A stretch of DNA of 64,000 nt from Pseudoscleropodium purum (taxonomy: Eukaryota > Streptophyta > Bryopsida > Hypnales > Brachytheciaceae), in assembly GCA_963969395.1 (NCBI GenBank), contig OZ017804.1, forward strand, positions 17,918,001 to 17,982,000, given 5' to 3'. The notes under the pieces were generated by a model, which did not search any database, had not been told where the DNA came from, and saw nothing but the letters and a program-made list of their open reading frames with translations. The position numbers and the translations under genes are program-made. Of the stretch, positions 25,543 to 37,043 are shown piece by piece. The first letter of the stretch is position 1. Each line of letters starts with the position of its first letter.

Positions 25543-26140
25543 CATCAACGTGTTGGTGGTGCAAGGTGCAAAAATTCAATGCACCTTTTGTAAACGTATC
25601 ACATTTTACCACTTGTGTGTTAAAAATGATCAATTAATGCACATTTCAATGTGGTAGTCATTACACAAGACTAGAGAGGAAGCATTAAAATTATTAGACG
25701 ACATGGCTGTGCTGCCATTTTGATGTTGTAAATATACAACAAAACTTGAGAGAGAAAAATTTCATAGTTGATCAAAGATGATCATCAGCATTGAAAAAAG
25801 GCAATGGAGGTTGGCCTCCAAATTTCCACCTCAAGATGGGGGGTGCTCCCATTTTAGTAGAACACAAACGTCACACAAGGATCTTGTGTAACTAAATTTT
25901 GTTACCTTAATCTTCTCATTACATGTATCTCTCTGCAGGGCAAGTTGTACCAATCATTTATTGAATGACGGAGTGCATCAATGGTTTTCGTACTCCTTGT
26001 ATCATCTGCTCAAAGTTGTTCAAGCACCCGGGTAGCTCTGTTCTCTCATTAAATACAGTTGTTTTGCACCTTCAATAAAAATCTTGATTCGTTGATGTTA
26101 TTTGAATAGCTGAGTAGCAGAGGGTGTCAAAGTTCCAAGA
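25543..26140. other. 3' region of the AP2 gene and spacer
   Basis: The 3' untranslated region should occupy the first part. An AATAAA-type word occurs at about 26074 but is far from the stop codon, so a nearer, weaker signal is likely. No other gene was seen. Confidence 0.4.
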
Positions 26141-26832
26141 CTAGTGCTCTGAGGATGAAGGCAATTCGCAAAACACAATCTCAAAATCTTGAAGAAGGGG
26201 AGTAGGGGAATATGTTACTTTGAGACAAAAGACAAAAGAATTGCACAATTGGTATCGCAAACTCTGACAATTCCTAATATTTACTTCGTGTTCAACCAAC
26301 GTTATGCCAATTGATTTCATACCAAAGCGCAACTTATATGTTGCTTCTTCCTTTTCTTCTCCATTTGCTGACAAAATCTGTGCAGCCTGTGCAGTCATGA
26401 AAACTTGATTGAGTAAGAGTTTCATTTCTGCTGTGGTCTGATGCCTTTTTGCCTTTTGGGGATCGTAGAGAACAACATGGCTGGTGTGAGTATGACGTGG
26501 TGCAACAAAACTGGTTGTCACGAGCCTGTGCAAGGTGAGGTAACTTATAACTTCACTACTTACAAGTTTGTTTACAACCTCTTGCAGTGATGGGAACTGA
26601 AAGCAGGCATTCAATGAAAGCTCTGCTCGCAAATGAACATTGCGTTGGCCCGTGATCATAAGCATACAGTACTCTGCACACTGCCATCTTCATTGTACAG
26701 TCAGGTCCACTTCATTTACGAATTCTGGACCGCAGTCAGTTTTCACTGAAAAGTTGAGGAACTTCAAAAAGTCGTATCCTGGCCAAAAACAGACGGATTT
26801 TGAGACTGCAAGTCGTGCTGAAATCCTAATGA
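26141..26832 (-). pseudogene. Unidentified broken exon or gene fragment
   Basis: Reading the - strand from about 26832, one frame stays open to 26141 except for a single TGA at 26690-26692, followed by RWQCAEYC where a Trp codon would be expected. Downstream of the stop an ATG at 26665 opens a 174-residue frame. The residue mix looks protein-like (RAELSLNACFQFPSLQEVV, SVKTDCGPEFVNEV) and unlike the A/T-driven frames elsewhere. A TTAG acceptor-like site precedes the open stretch, so it may be an exon. I do not recognise the family. It could be a gene relic or a captured fragment. The TGA argues against a working gene unless it is spliced out. Confidence 0.45.
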
Positions 26833-26919
26833 AGAGTAGTTAACAGTCCATACAAATATATACATGTAACATATGTTATCATAGAATGTTTTTGATTCAT
26901 TGAGCCTAGTACCTACCAT

Positions 26920-27927
26920 CTAGTGCTCCCCCCCCCTCGCTGAAATGACAGCTTGAATTCGATGAGGCATGTTAGCTATCAAATTTTGCAATTGCTCAAG
27001 AGAGATGTCATCCCAAATTACTTTGATGATTTCGATCATCTTCTCTTTGTTGTTTGGTTTTTTGTGGTGGCGTAGTAAATCTTTTACGATCTTCCACAAG
27101 TTTTCTATTGCGTTTAAGTCCAGGGAATTCGGAGGCCATTCTAGTTTTGGGATCTCGTGAGCTTGCCTCCAAAGCTCCGGAGCTTTGCCATGATGCACAC
27201 GAGCTCCATCTTCCATGAGAAGAAGTTGTTTTGGTGATTCATGCATGAAATAAAATCCGCTTAGAGTATCTTTGTAGACATGATTTACAAAATGAGTAGT
27301 AGTTCATTCACCTTGTAGCATGAAGACAAGTGGGGATTTGTCAAATCCAGTGAAAACACCCCAAATCATGACCGATGTTCTCCCTGACTTAAAACTGGGC
27401 ACCAAGCAGTGATAAACATACTTTTCACGCACTTTTTGCCAAACCTAGATGTAGCAAGTCTCTTTGCCTAGCTCAAAAGAAGACTCATCAATCTAGATGA
27501 CGTTTTTCCAATCATTGGCATCCCAATGTCTAAACTTCCGAGCAAATGCCAACCTCTACTTTCTATGCACTAAATTTAAGTAGGGTTTCATTGGAGCAAT
27601 GCAATTTCCAAAACCAAGACGTTGAATGTGCTTACGGATGGTGTTTCAATGAACACCGAATGTTTCAACAAGATTCGCCAATGTGAGGCGCCAATTGGAC
27701 ATGATGAACCATGTTAGGTCTCAAAGAGAACGATTGGAGAGTTTTGGTGGCCACGGTTTCGATTTACCCATAGTAACGTGCCCAAATGACTTCCATTTCG
27801 TTAAGACTGTTGAAACAATGGAATGAGGCATTCCCATAATGAGAGCAATGCGGCTCGATTTCATGCCACCTTCACACATTTTGACAATGAGAGCCCTCTC
27901 ATGATCGCTCAACATCTGTGTGCGCAT
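26920..27927 (-). pseudogene. Tc1-type (DD34E) transposase, decayed
   Basis: From an ATG at 27927 to a TAG at 26920-26922 a single frame encodes the equivalent of 335 residues, the usual Tc1 transposase size. It is interrupted by six stops (27721-27723, 27646-27648, 27556-27558, 27493-27495, 27445-27447, 27304-27306) but no frameshift. The N-terminus is a paired-like helix-turn-helix region (LSDHERALIVKMCEGGMKSS). The catalytic triad is visible as IDESSFELG, MEDGARVHHG and DLNAIENLWK. The second Asp and the Glu are separated by 34 residues, the DD34E spacing of Tc1 rather than the DD39D of plant mariner-like elements. An acceptor-like TTTTTTCAG precedes the ATG by 6 nt. At least one stop replaces a conserved Trp (Ile-stop-Ile-Asp for IWID). 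It is non-functional as read. The terminal repeats were not firmly found. Confidence 0.88.
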
Positions 27928-28011
27928 GGCAATCTGAAAAAACAACATGGAAAATGTTTGATGTTGATGGAAATGCTTGGAATGATAGTACAAAATGTAG
28001 TAAAAAAACAA

Positions 28012-29714
28012 ACTATAAAACCATCAAGAAGAAGCCAACATTGACAAACCAATAATTGTTATTGGATAAGCATCCAACAGAGATTAGACATTCCAAAATA
28101 TAGAAACTAAAAATCAAATTGGAAATCGGAAAAGAGTTGAATTAGAAAGGACCTACCATGGGTGCAATCTAAATTCGAAATGGACAAATCAAGCAAGAAT
28201 GGACAAGTAGGCAAATCAAATGGGGTGTAGGAAGAATTGAACCATAAGGTTTGGTCTACGAGGGTGGTCCTAGTCTGATCTAGACAAGTACAAGCCCCTC
28301 CTCCCCCCAAAAAAATCGGTCCAATTTGTGAAATCGCGGTAGAGAGCGTGATGCGAAGCGTGAGTGACGAGAAAACAAAAGGCAATGTGGTAAAATTGTG
28401 TGTGTGGACACAAGGGAGAGTAAAAATGGAAGTGAACACAAGAATGGAAAATTGAAAGCTGGAAGGAAGGCCAATGGAGAGTGGGGCCATTGTGAAGAAA
28501 GTGCCGTTGCCACCAGCATTTGGAGCACTAATGGAATGAGAATTTTTTAGTGGAGAATGGGAAACTGGAATGCGGCGTGTTGATGATGATGAGGGATTGG
28601 ACTAGGAAGAGTACCACGGCACGAAAGTAAGGACCCAAAGACCCATTGCCACGCCAGCATGGAAGGCTAGAAGAGCAAACATAATTGTTGTCGGGGAGAA
28701 GGGGGAGCTCCAGAATTTGTAAATGAAGTGGACATGACTGTACAATACATCAATTTGATTATAAAAGCAAGGCCTAGCTTGTCTTTGGAAAACTTCTAGG
28801 AATGAAAAGAAATGAAGCAGTAATTACTAATGAAGAATTGGAGATTGGACTCCCCAGTTAGGTTGTCTTTACACTCGACAAGCCAATTGAAAGGTGAAGC
28901 ATTTATTGTGAAATTGCGAGGTGCATTGTTAGAATATGAAGTGGTTTGACATTATTTTAATACTATCTCAAATATCTCAAAATAGTGTGATTGTCATTCA
29001 CCTTTGATTAACAACCATCCACTTTCATCTAATTGTTGTTTCAAATTCATCCTCATGTTCACACTAATTAGACCATATTCATCCAAAACCATCCAATTAA
29101 TCGGAAGCATCTTGGAGTATTCTAATTCATGCACTACTTGAAGTATTTTGAATATGGAAGGAGGTCCATAAAGCAACTTCAAGATTCATAACAAAAAAAA
29201 TAACAAAAATAATCATGAACAACTTAAATCAAATGCCAATTCCATTCATGTTTCAAGGAAAATTTACTCAACAACATTTCAATAATTTGAATTGCCCAAA
29301 ATCATGAATCAACTAGATAATGGCTATGCTTTAAGAACCTCCTACCTTAGTTATATTACCAAAAAAACAATTTTGTAGCAACATTGATTTTGGAAAACTT
29401 CTGGAAATTAGAAGAAACAGAGAAATTAAAAAAAAATGTAAAAAAGTATTCAAATCCTTTTGAAATCCATTTCATTGCACAAGGAGAGAAAAAAATTCCC
29501 TCACCAAAACCATCTTGCAAACCCATCTTGCAACTATGTTCAATTTTGTAAACTACTCCCAAGAATTTCCTCATTCATTTCCTGAAGGCTTCTGCAACAT
29601 AATGCCCAATTGCGTAGGTTTTCTTGCATAATTGGACATTATGGATTATTCATCTAACTTCAATTTCTCATCCTTTTGCTCGTGATTTACATCGAGCAAT
29701 GGTTCATCATTGTC
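28012..29714. other. Intergenic DNA left of a hairpin
   Basis: No gene was recognised. 28100-28560 is less AT-rich and may be the 5' part of the Tc1-type element. GGAGCACTAATGG at 28522 is a weak inverted match to CCATCTAGTGCTCC at 26916-26929, the far side of the transposase, and is a candidate but unproven terminal repeat. The remainder is AT-rich. Confidence 0.4.
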
Positions 29715-29789
29715 AGGTGTTTTGGGAAATAACCGACCTCCTCGTTGGGCTTTGCCCTCCTCGTTGCCCCGTTATTTCCCAAAACACCT
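29715..29789. repeat. Perfect 19-bp inverted repeat (hairpin)
   Basis: The arms at 29715-29733 (AGGTGTTTTGGGAAATAAC) and 29771-29789 are exact reverse complements around a 37-nt loop. The loop itself contains two copies of CCTCCTCGTTG. It is not followed by a T-run. It may be a foldback element or the core of a short MITE, and it lies far from any gene. Confidence 0.75.
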
Positions 29790-30609
29790 TCCTCCTCAGA
29801 CATTGCCCTTACTTAATTTCCTTAACCCTAGAATGCCCAGGGATCCATTTCGTGGCTTCTAGATGATTTCAGGTGGTCATAAGAAGACCTCAACAATAGA
29901 TTTTTCATCCATTCTTTTTTTTTAATGACCTTGTATGTTGAGTTACAAAGAGTGTCCAATGGAGTTTTGGTCTATTTGATGTTTATTTCCATATAATTGA
30001 GAAGTAATGAAAAAAAACAGATGACAAAATTTGCCATTTTAGTGTAATTTGGGAAATTGAGTAAATCTGAAATTTCTCCTTGAAAATTACTTTTTTTTTA
30101 GTTTGAGTCCAACTAATGAAATAAAGGTCTTCTACTCTAGTTTCTACTCCAATTCGAATTTTGGAAAAATTTGTAAAATTGAATATTTTATTGTAATTTG
30201 AACTTCAATTTTATTTTTTAATGAGAATTATATGATGACATGGAAACTGAATTTACACCATGATGTTTTTCACTGTAATGTGCACACATGATGAAATTTT
30301 CATATTTTTTGAGATAATTTTTTATTTGATATGATTTTTTTTTCACTTTTTCTTCAAAAATTTGCATAAAAAGAAAAATTCTCTAAAATTTTTAAAATTT
30401 TCATGAAGTATAGAAAACATATATCTTCATCTCTAAAAAATAAAAATAAAAATTTTCATATACATCTACATACAAAGTGGCAACAAACTAAGTGAGGACA
30501 ATGCCGTGTGAAACCAGTGACCATAGTCCCAAGCGTTTCAGGGTTAAGTGGTTGGAAACAAGTTGTAAGCTTCTAGCATATTGACCGACTGTTTGCATTG
30601 AGGATGCTC
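29790..30609. other. AT-rich intergenic DNA
   Basis: No gene or defined repeat was seen. Confidence 0.55.
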
Positions 30610-30770
30610 TAAGGTAACTCTACCTATGACAGTCCAAATGGGAGCCAGCCCATGACACGCATAAAATTTCTAGTGATGCACATTTCAAGAACTAGAATGT
30701 ACACCATTAGTGCAATTTTACCTGTGATGGGCTGGCTCCCATTTGGACTGTCATAGGCAGACTTACCTTA
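30610..30770. mobile_element. Foldback MITE with 43-bp arms
   Basis: The left arm (from 30611, AAGGTAACTCTACCTATGAC) and right arm (ending 30769) are inverted repeats over 43 bp with only two mismatches. They surround a centre of about 70 bp. Including the outermost T/A pair gives TAAGGT termini. The near-perfect arms suggest a young insertion, and a transcript would fold into a long hairpin able to feed small-RNA pathways. There is no coding capacity, and the target-site duplication is unclear. Confidence 0.75.
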
Positions 30771-32565
30771 ACTTAATAATTGAAGTTAAGTTACATACAA
30801 TGCAGAAACTGTTTAAGTCTGACACTCGTGTCTGAATGATGGAGCCCCGCCCTCCTCGATCCATCCCAAGCAGAGATTCTGACAACAACAACAACGAACT
30901 ATGATGCCATAATTGAACTCAAACTCTTACAAGAGTCGGGAATGGGGAAAGCCACAGCATAGCATGGCATGCCTGCTGCACTTCCAAATTGATGCTCCTG
31001 TCTGTCCATCAACAACAAACAAGCACTTGGAACAGGCAAGAGCATGTCCAACCAACGTCTGTTCTGCTCATGTGCTCACCCCTCCGGATTGATGATTCCC
31101 ATCTGCGGCCTTCTCCTTTATGAGGTCATTGGTGACGCTCGGGGGAGCCTGGCTTACGGACTCCTTCCTTTTCCTTACATGTATCCATGGGTGGAGAAAC
31201 TTCACAAGGCATTGGGGGGGATGCTGCAGGTGCAAATAGCAATTGCACTTTCATGTGGCCTTGGTGGTGGGTGGAGGAGGGATGTAATAAGAAATCTACA
31301 TGTAGAAGACTCTCTCAAGATTGATCAGTCTTTACAAATGAGTGTGAGGGTTGTTATTATGTGAGTCTAAGAGTGTGAGCATATGAGCTTAGAAGATTGT
31401 ACACCTATGTTATAATAAGTGTCTATATTATGAAAACCTTTCATGATTATAGTGTAACTATGTTATAGGTGTTTGTATTATGAACATTTTCATTGGTTAT
31501 AGTACATCTACTAATGTATATGTTTAAAGTTGACATTCTCACATTTTCATGCTCACGTATTAGCACCTTTGTCAATGGGGGTGTTCACCAATATTGGTGA
31601 AACTTCAATTCCTATTTTCCCACTTGCCCACCCCAATCAGATAATTGGTTGAACTTTTTTGTGTATAGTTTCAATTGTAGTGGCTAGATTGCCCACCGGG
31701 CTTACATGTAAGCTCACCCTTACATTTAGAAGATTACAACTCATCAAGATGATACCCAATACATTTAAAGGCATCTATTAGGTAAGTACAACAACAGGTT
31801 TTTAACCCTTGAAGATTTGCAATGAACCATGTATATCGCATTTGGTACTGCATTTAACTCTTGGAAGACAAACTATATATTAAAATATGGAAAAGATTGA
31901 TCATTCAACAATTAGCATCTTGCATTTGAATGTTATTGATTTAATCCCTAAATGCTTGAAGTTTTTTTTAAGCTTCATAGAGTTTGTTCAAAACTAAACA
32001 AAAACAACAAATATTGAGAAGTTTTATCAATTTTTTGAAATTGTAACTATACGAATTCAATCTAGATGTGTGATGGATCATATAGAAAATGAAAATTTTA
32101 ATAAATTCACTTTCGGATTGAAAGATCATAATGTCTTATGAAGGTGTTAAAACTATAAAGTGATTTAAAGTCAAATCTAAAATCAAGGTCATGAATTAAA
32201 TATGAGGTTTAAGGATATAACATATATAACCATAATCAATTTATAACTTTTCAAAATTTATTCAATAATTTTTTTAAATGAATTTCTTATATGATTTCCT
32301 TCCAAGACTCAATGTTGTGGAGGCTTATTTCCTAGAGCCTCTAACACTAAAATATCAAGATTTGCAAAGGACACCAGTCCTTGTATAGAATCTTCAATAG
32401 AAAAATTAGTAATATATTTTTCCAAAATTAAACTTTAATGTTTAGAATGATTTTAAAAATAAGGTATCTAATAAAAATATAGTTTATCAAAAATATTTTG
32501 ATAAAATTTTATTTAACTTCAAAGTTTAATCAACACTAAGATATGGTGCCTTGAGCATTTAGGAA
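30771..32565. other. Intergenic DNA with an unplaced open frame
   Basis: 30840-31370 is richer in G+C than its flanks and carries a 106-codon open frame from an ATG at 31044 to 31364. No domain or family was recognised and no flanking exon was found. It may be a gene relic or chance. The rest is AT-rich and blank. Confidence 0.35.
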
Positions 32566-33496
32566 TTAACCCCTAAAGTTCTATGACTACGTTTTCACTA
32601 AAAATGCTCAAAAACTGCAATTTTTAGTACAAGTTCCAAATTTTTGAATTTTTTTTTGAAACATGTAACCATAAAATCTTGTAGTATACTGATTTGAAAA
32701 TATGTGGTAAGAATTTCAGAAATTTCCACCTTGTAGATTGTGCAATACTAGCATTTAAATTGACTCAAATCATTTTTGGGGTCTTGCAAAAAACAGGGCA
32801 GCTGCACTTCACAAGCTCACTTTTCTATGAAAAAATGACCAAAATGGTGGTGTTTCTTTGAATTTTTTTTCCTAGACAAGTTGGCCACATGCTTGAAAAA
32901 TTTCAGATCATTTGAAATTGTAAAACATATAAGAAAAAAAAGTAAGTAGGTAGTAGTAGTAGAGAATAATTCAAATTACTAAATTATTAAGAATTGATTT
33001 ATAGAATTTAAACATGTCAATCTCAATGGTTGAAATGTTGTAATAAACAATTTACATCCTATGATTTTATTTTTTTCCAAAAATACTGAAAATTGGGTAA
33101 TATAAAGGATTTCAAAGTTTATTTTAGAGTAGAGAATCTATAATTGCCCGCACACAAAAAAATCCTCATAACTTTTGACTTATTGATTAAAATAGATTGA
33201 TTCAAAGCTTTTTTATGTATAAATAACTCTTAAAAACCAATTTCTAATTTTTGTTTCTAAAAGAAATGATTTTTTTAAATTGCTCAAACTGCTCAGTTAC
33301 AAAAAAAAGTAACATATTAAGCTATGACTCTTGACTCCTATTTCCAAATGTCATGAAATTTAGTGCATATGAAAGATATTTCTTGTCACCACCTTCTATT
33401 AGAATTTGGGCCAAAAATATGGAAATTTCTAGTTACATGGACCTACCTAAAATTTCTATATAGCCAAAAATTATACCTTGGTCCTTTAGGGATTAA
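32566..33496. repeat. Dispersed TIR repeat, family A, copy 4
   Basis: The ends are TTAACCCCTAAAG and CTTTAGGGATTAA, inverted. At 931 bp it has nearly the same size as copies 1 and 3, and the interior closely follows copy 2 (for example the AGTAAGTRGGTAGTAGTAG phrase near 32941). It is the best copy for defining the family. Confidence 0.65.
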
Positions 33497-34163
33497 TATC
33501 TCAATTTTATCATGTTCAAATGTGTCATAATGCATGTAGAATTTGTGATCATCTTATAAATTTTAAAGTATGTAGGAAGTGCAATAATGATCCTTAATTG
33601 GAGGCCATGTGACATTGGGTTTGACTTCAACATGAATACAATTTTTTTTACTATTATATACCTCAATTCAAGCTCCTTCTATGTCAAATATCCCTAAGAG
33701 AAATATATTACATTCAAAATTAGGCTTTCCAAATTAGCTTCAAGGGTCAACCTTTAAATATCAAACCCAAATCAATAGGTTTGTTTCTTGGAGGATATTA
33801 GAGACAACATCTCTAATGCTATACTAATTTTTTGATATCAATTCTCTATGTCTCTAAAAGATGCATCTGTCAAACTAAATTTTTCATTTCAAATCTTAAT
33901 ATAAATGTTTGATTATTTCATTAGAGAGTTTCTTAGAATTTTTGCACAATGGCTTGAAATTTGTCCCTTACCTTAAGAATTTTGGGGGTGGATGCTCATT
34001 ATTCATTGGTCATTTGTATAAACTTCATGATATCTATTTTTGCTTGAACTTATAATGTTGTTTAACCCCTCATCATCTAAAGTTGGCCAATATGTGGAAG
34101 AAGCATGATGAGATGGATAAATTTTTCTCTTATGGTGTTGAATTTGTTTAAAACATTAGAAGA
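33497..34163. other. AT-rich intergenic DNA
   Basis: No gene or bounded repeat was seen. Confidence 0.55.
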
Positions 34164-34382
34164 GATTTAGCTTCTCTAGAGGGTTGTGAGTTCCCTAGGT
34201 TCCCGAATTTTGGGAACTCACTACAGCAGCTATCTCACGCAACATAGCGACTACCAGATCATACTAAAAAAAAAAAAAAATTCATTTAAAAATAAATAAA
34301 AATAAAAATCTAACAATAGCCATTCTTTAACTGCTCCAGGAACAACGCTAGAAACAGGCTTGAAACTGCCTTCCTAGCCCCC
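34164..34382 (+). repeat. Dispersed repeat, family F, copy 2
   Basis: This is the second copy of the block at 18441-18690. The same opening, the same TGAGTTCC...GGAACTC core and the same A-rich middle are followed by a GAAACAGGC-type tract and a long C run from about 34379. The copies are strongly diverged. Confidence 0.5.
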
Positions 34383-36480
34383 CCCCCCCCCATCTTTAAT
34401 GGTTGCAACATTGACACGTCCTTCTATAGCATGCAAAGAAACATCCACTCTCCAGATGAATTCACATTTTCAAAAGGCAATCTTAGTAATTCCACCTCTA
34501 ACCGCAAGTCCATTTTCTATTGAGTAGAGCACACACATTGAGTTTCTCTAGGCAATAAGGGATTAAGGATAATAAGATTTTCAATTTTACCTCTTGCCAT
34601 CATTAAATTATTCTTTTGCATTGCAATTTAAAATGTGGCTTCATCTTTTTGGAAATTAAGACTAAACCTTGGTCTTTAACCTATAAAAGATCAAATGACG
34701 TTGTTTTGGCACCATAGTGACTTTGGGCACCTTACTACAAATGATATTTTCATTTTTTACTTTCAAATTTTTTGGCAGCATGTGTTTGAGGAGTAGCTTT
34801 ACGTCCCAACAATTTTCATAACTTTTGACTTCATAGATAAAAAGTTATTATATGCTATGTAATTTTCATTGTTTAGTAGGCAATCCAAGCAATTCAAAAA
34901 AATTCTTAAAAAATCACTTTTAAAAAAGTAAGAATTTGAAATTGGTTTTCTAGATTTATATGCACGTGGAGAGCTTTGAATCATTCCATTTTGATTCAAG
35001 TGACTTGATCTTGCAATTGATAAAATTTCAAAATAAAAAATTTTAGGAGTGTATACTCTAACAAATTAACTAAAGAATGGTACAATTGAATTTTTATATA
35101 AAGAAATATAGTTGAAGATTTTAGCCTTGCTTTGGGTTGAGTACTTTGAAGTAGTTTTGGGTCTAAAAACACCAAAAATCTTCAAGGATTAAAGGCTTGA
35201 TAGCCAAGTGATTCTTGGTTACATTGAAAATTAGAAGATCTCATCTAATATTTTATGTGCATCTTTACTATGGGATATTGACATCCAAATCATATATAAA
35301 AGAAGAAAATTGTATGGAATTTGATTTCCAAAAAATGATGTAGAGATCAGGAAGAAAAAGATACATTTTTCAATTATTTGCTTCACCATATAAACATTAC
35401 TTCACCAAATATTACAACTAAACTACATATTTTGAAAGCTATGAAAGAGAGACAAAAAGTTAGAAAGTTTTGAGGTGTATCAAACAAAGAGAAATGATAA
35501 GAAAAAGTTAGAAATAATAAATTAAACTCATGGTTAGATGGCTTTACAGTTTTGATTTAAATTTACCACTAATCTACCACCAATTTAATACTAATTCATT
35601 TCAATTTACAAGTTGCTTGCTTGATTTGAGGTATTCAGATTCAAACAAGTGGTTTAAAGCCAAAACAATGTTGTTGGATAATGATGTGCATGGCACATTC
35701 ATTGGGAGTTATAGCTACAAAATTGTATTGGTGGGAGCTAAAAAGATGGTAGGAAAATTTGCCTACACATCAAATGTTAACATATTTTTTTTCCTTCATC
35801 AACTTGTAAAATACATAGTTAGTTTTAAATTTGGTAGAGAATTGATTCTAAACAAAAGGTCCAAGTGAAGAATGGACATTTTGTCCACACTTCTACATCT
35901 CTACATATACTTTTAATATCTTTTAAAAAAAAAATTGAATTTCATATTTCAAAAGAAGCCTTTCATTTTTAGATTATAATCTTCTTGACAACTTCAATTG
36001 TGTGGGACAAAAGTATCTTTTTAGGCCTAAACTTAAGAGCCTATAATCATGTTTCAAAGTAAAGAATGACTCAAAAGTTTAAGTTTATATTATAATTTTA
36101 AACAAATGTATTACATCTATTTGTGAAAACTTTAGGATTTTATGACTTTTTCAAGGTTTGAGAATGTAAAACAAAATATCATTCATACATTGATAGTGAT
36201 AAAATGGAGCATGCAAATTGAGAAACATTAAAGTTTGACAACATAGTCATAAGCTCCATCCTTTCAAATACATAGATTTGTTCTAATAGTGAAGGGTACA
36301 AATTAGCCTCACCTCCAAAATTAATGTCACTACACAATTTTCATTTTGTAAAAACTGATATAGTATAATATAGTAGTATTTAAACCTACACTAATTCAAA
36401 ATAGTGTGATTTTTGTAAATTAGTGTCACAAGCAATACTAGGAGTGTAGTTCTACCACATGTGTCTGAGATGGTCGGTTA
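34383..36480. other. AT-rich intergenic DNA
   Basis: No gene was seen. 34800-35040 contains diverged family A text in reverse orientation (a TAACTTTTGACTTCATAGAT phrase near 34819 and a similar context), without recognisable ends. An open frame of 112 codons at 35530-35868 is AT-driven and unsupported. Confidence 0.5.
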
Positions 36481-36863
36481 TAAGGTAGAACTGCCCAATT
36501 CAATTAGTGATTTAATTCTGTGGTCTACAACTTTGTCCCAATTCTGTCAGAAAAACATGCAAATCCGCTTTAGATTTTGACAAGAGTAGTTTATTAATGC
36601 TATTAAAAGATAACTTGTCAATTAATGATTGGTGGAAAGCGGTTTTGAGTTGTAAGAGGACATTTATGAATCCAATCTAGTGGTGGTTTTGCAATTTCAG
36701 AAAGAAATTCACAGAAATTACAATTTTTATCGGAAAATTATAATTCCACTTGGGTTTGACTCCTGAAACAAAAGCACGCCTCTGAAAAATATGTGTCTTT
36801 CCTAGAGTTGGCCCCAATACAGTCAGATTACGAATCAGGGTAGTAATGGGTAGTTCTACCTTA
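36481..36863. mobile_element. MITE with TAAGGTAGAACT ends
   Basis: The left terminus TAAGGTAGAACTGCCC and the right terminus, which reads TAAGGTAGAACTACCC on the - strand, match at 15 of 16 positions. The 383-bp element is non-coding and lies about 740 bp upstream of the CNNM-type gene, so it may contribute to its promoter region. A second short inverted match lies just outside at 36447 (GTAGTTCTACC). No target-site duplication was seen. Confidence 0.65.
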
Positions 36864-37043
36864 ACGTCGTTGCCACGCTGTATCACAATCCTGTTCACCT
36901 CACTTTCCACGTCACCCACCTACTCTGGCCACCTACTACCGTCCCCTTCCTGCCATTTACAACCCCTTCCCCATCCTCAACGGAACCCACATTATCATCC
37001 GTAACTGAACCTTCCATAGGTATTCGGTTATCGTCTACCACAC

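Noticed and set aside
28107..28528. Ser/Phe/Leu-rich frames of 82-127 codons on the - strand
   Set aside because: They resemble neither transposase nor any known plant protein. They are probably CT-rich untranslated or flanking sequence of the Tc1-type relic.
36677..36919. 80-codon frame on the - strand
   Set aside because: It starts with GTG, lies mostly within the MITE at 36481-36863 and has no recognisable domain.
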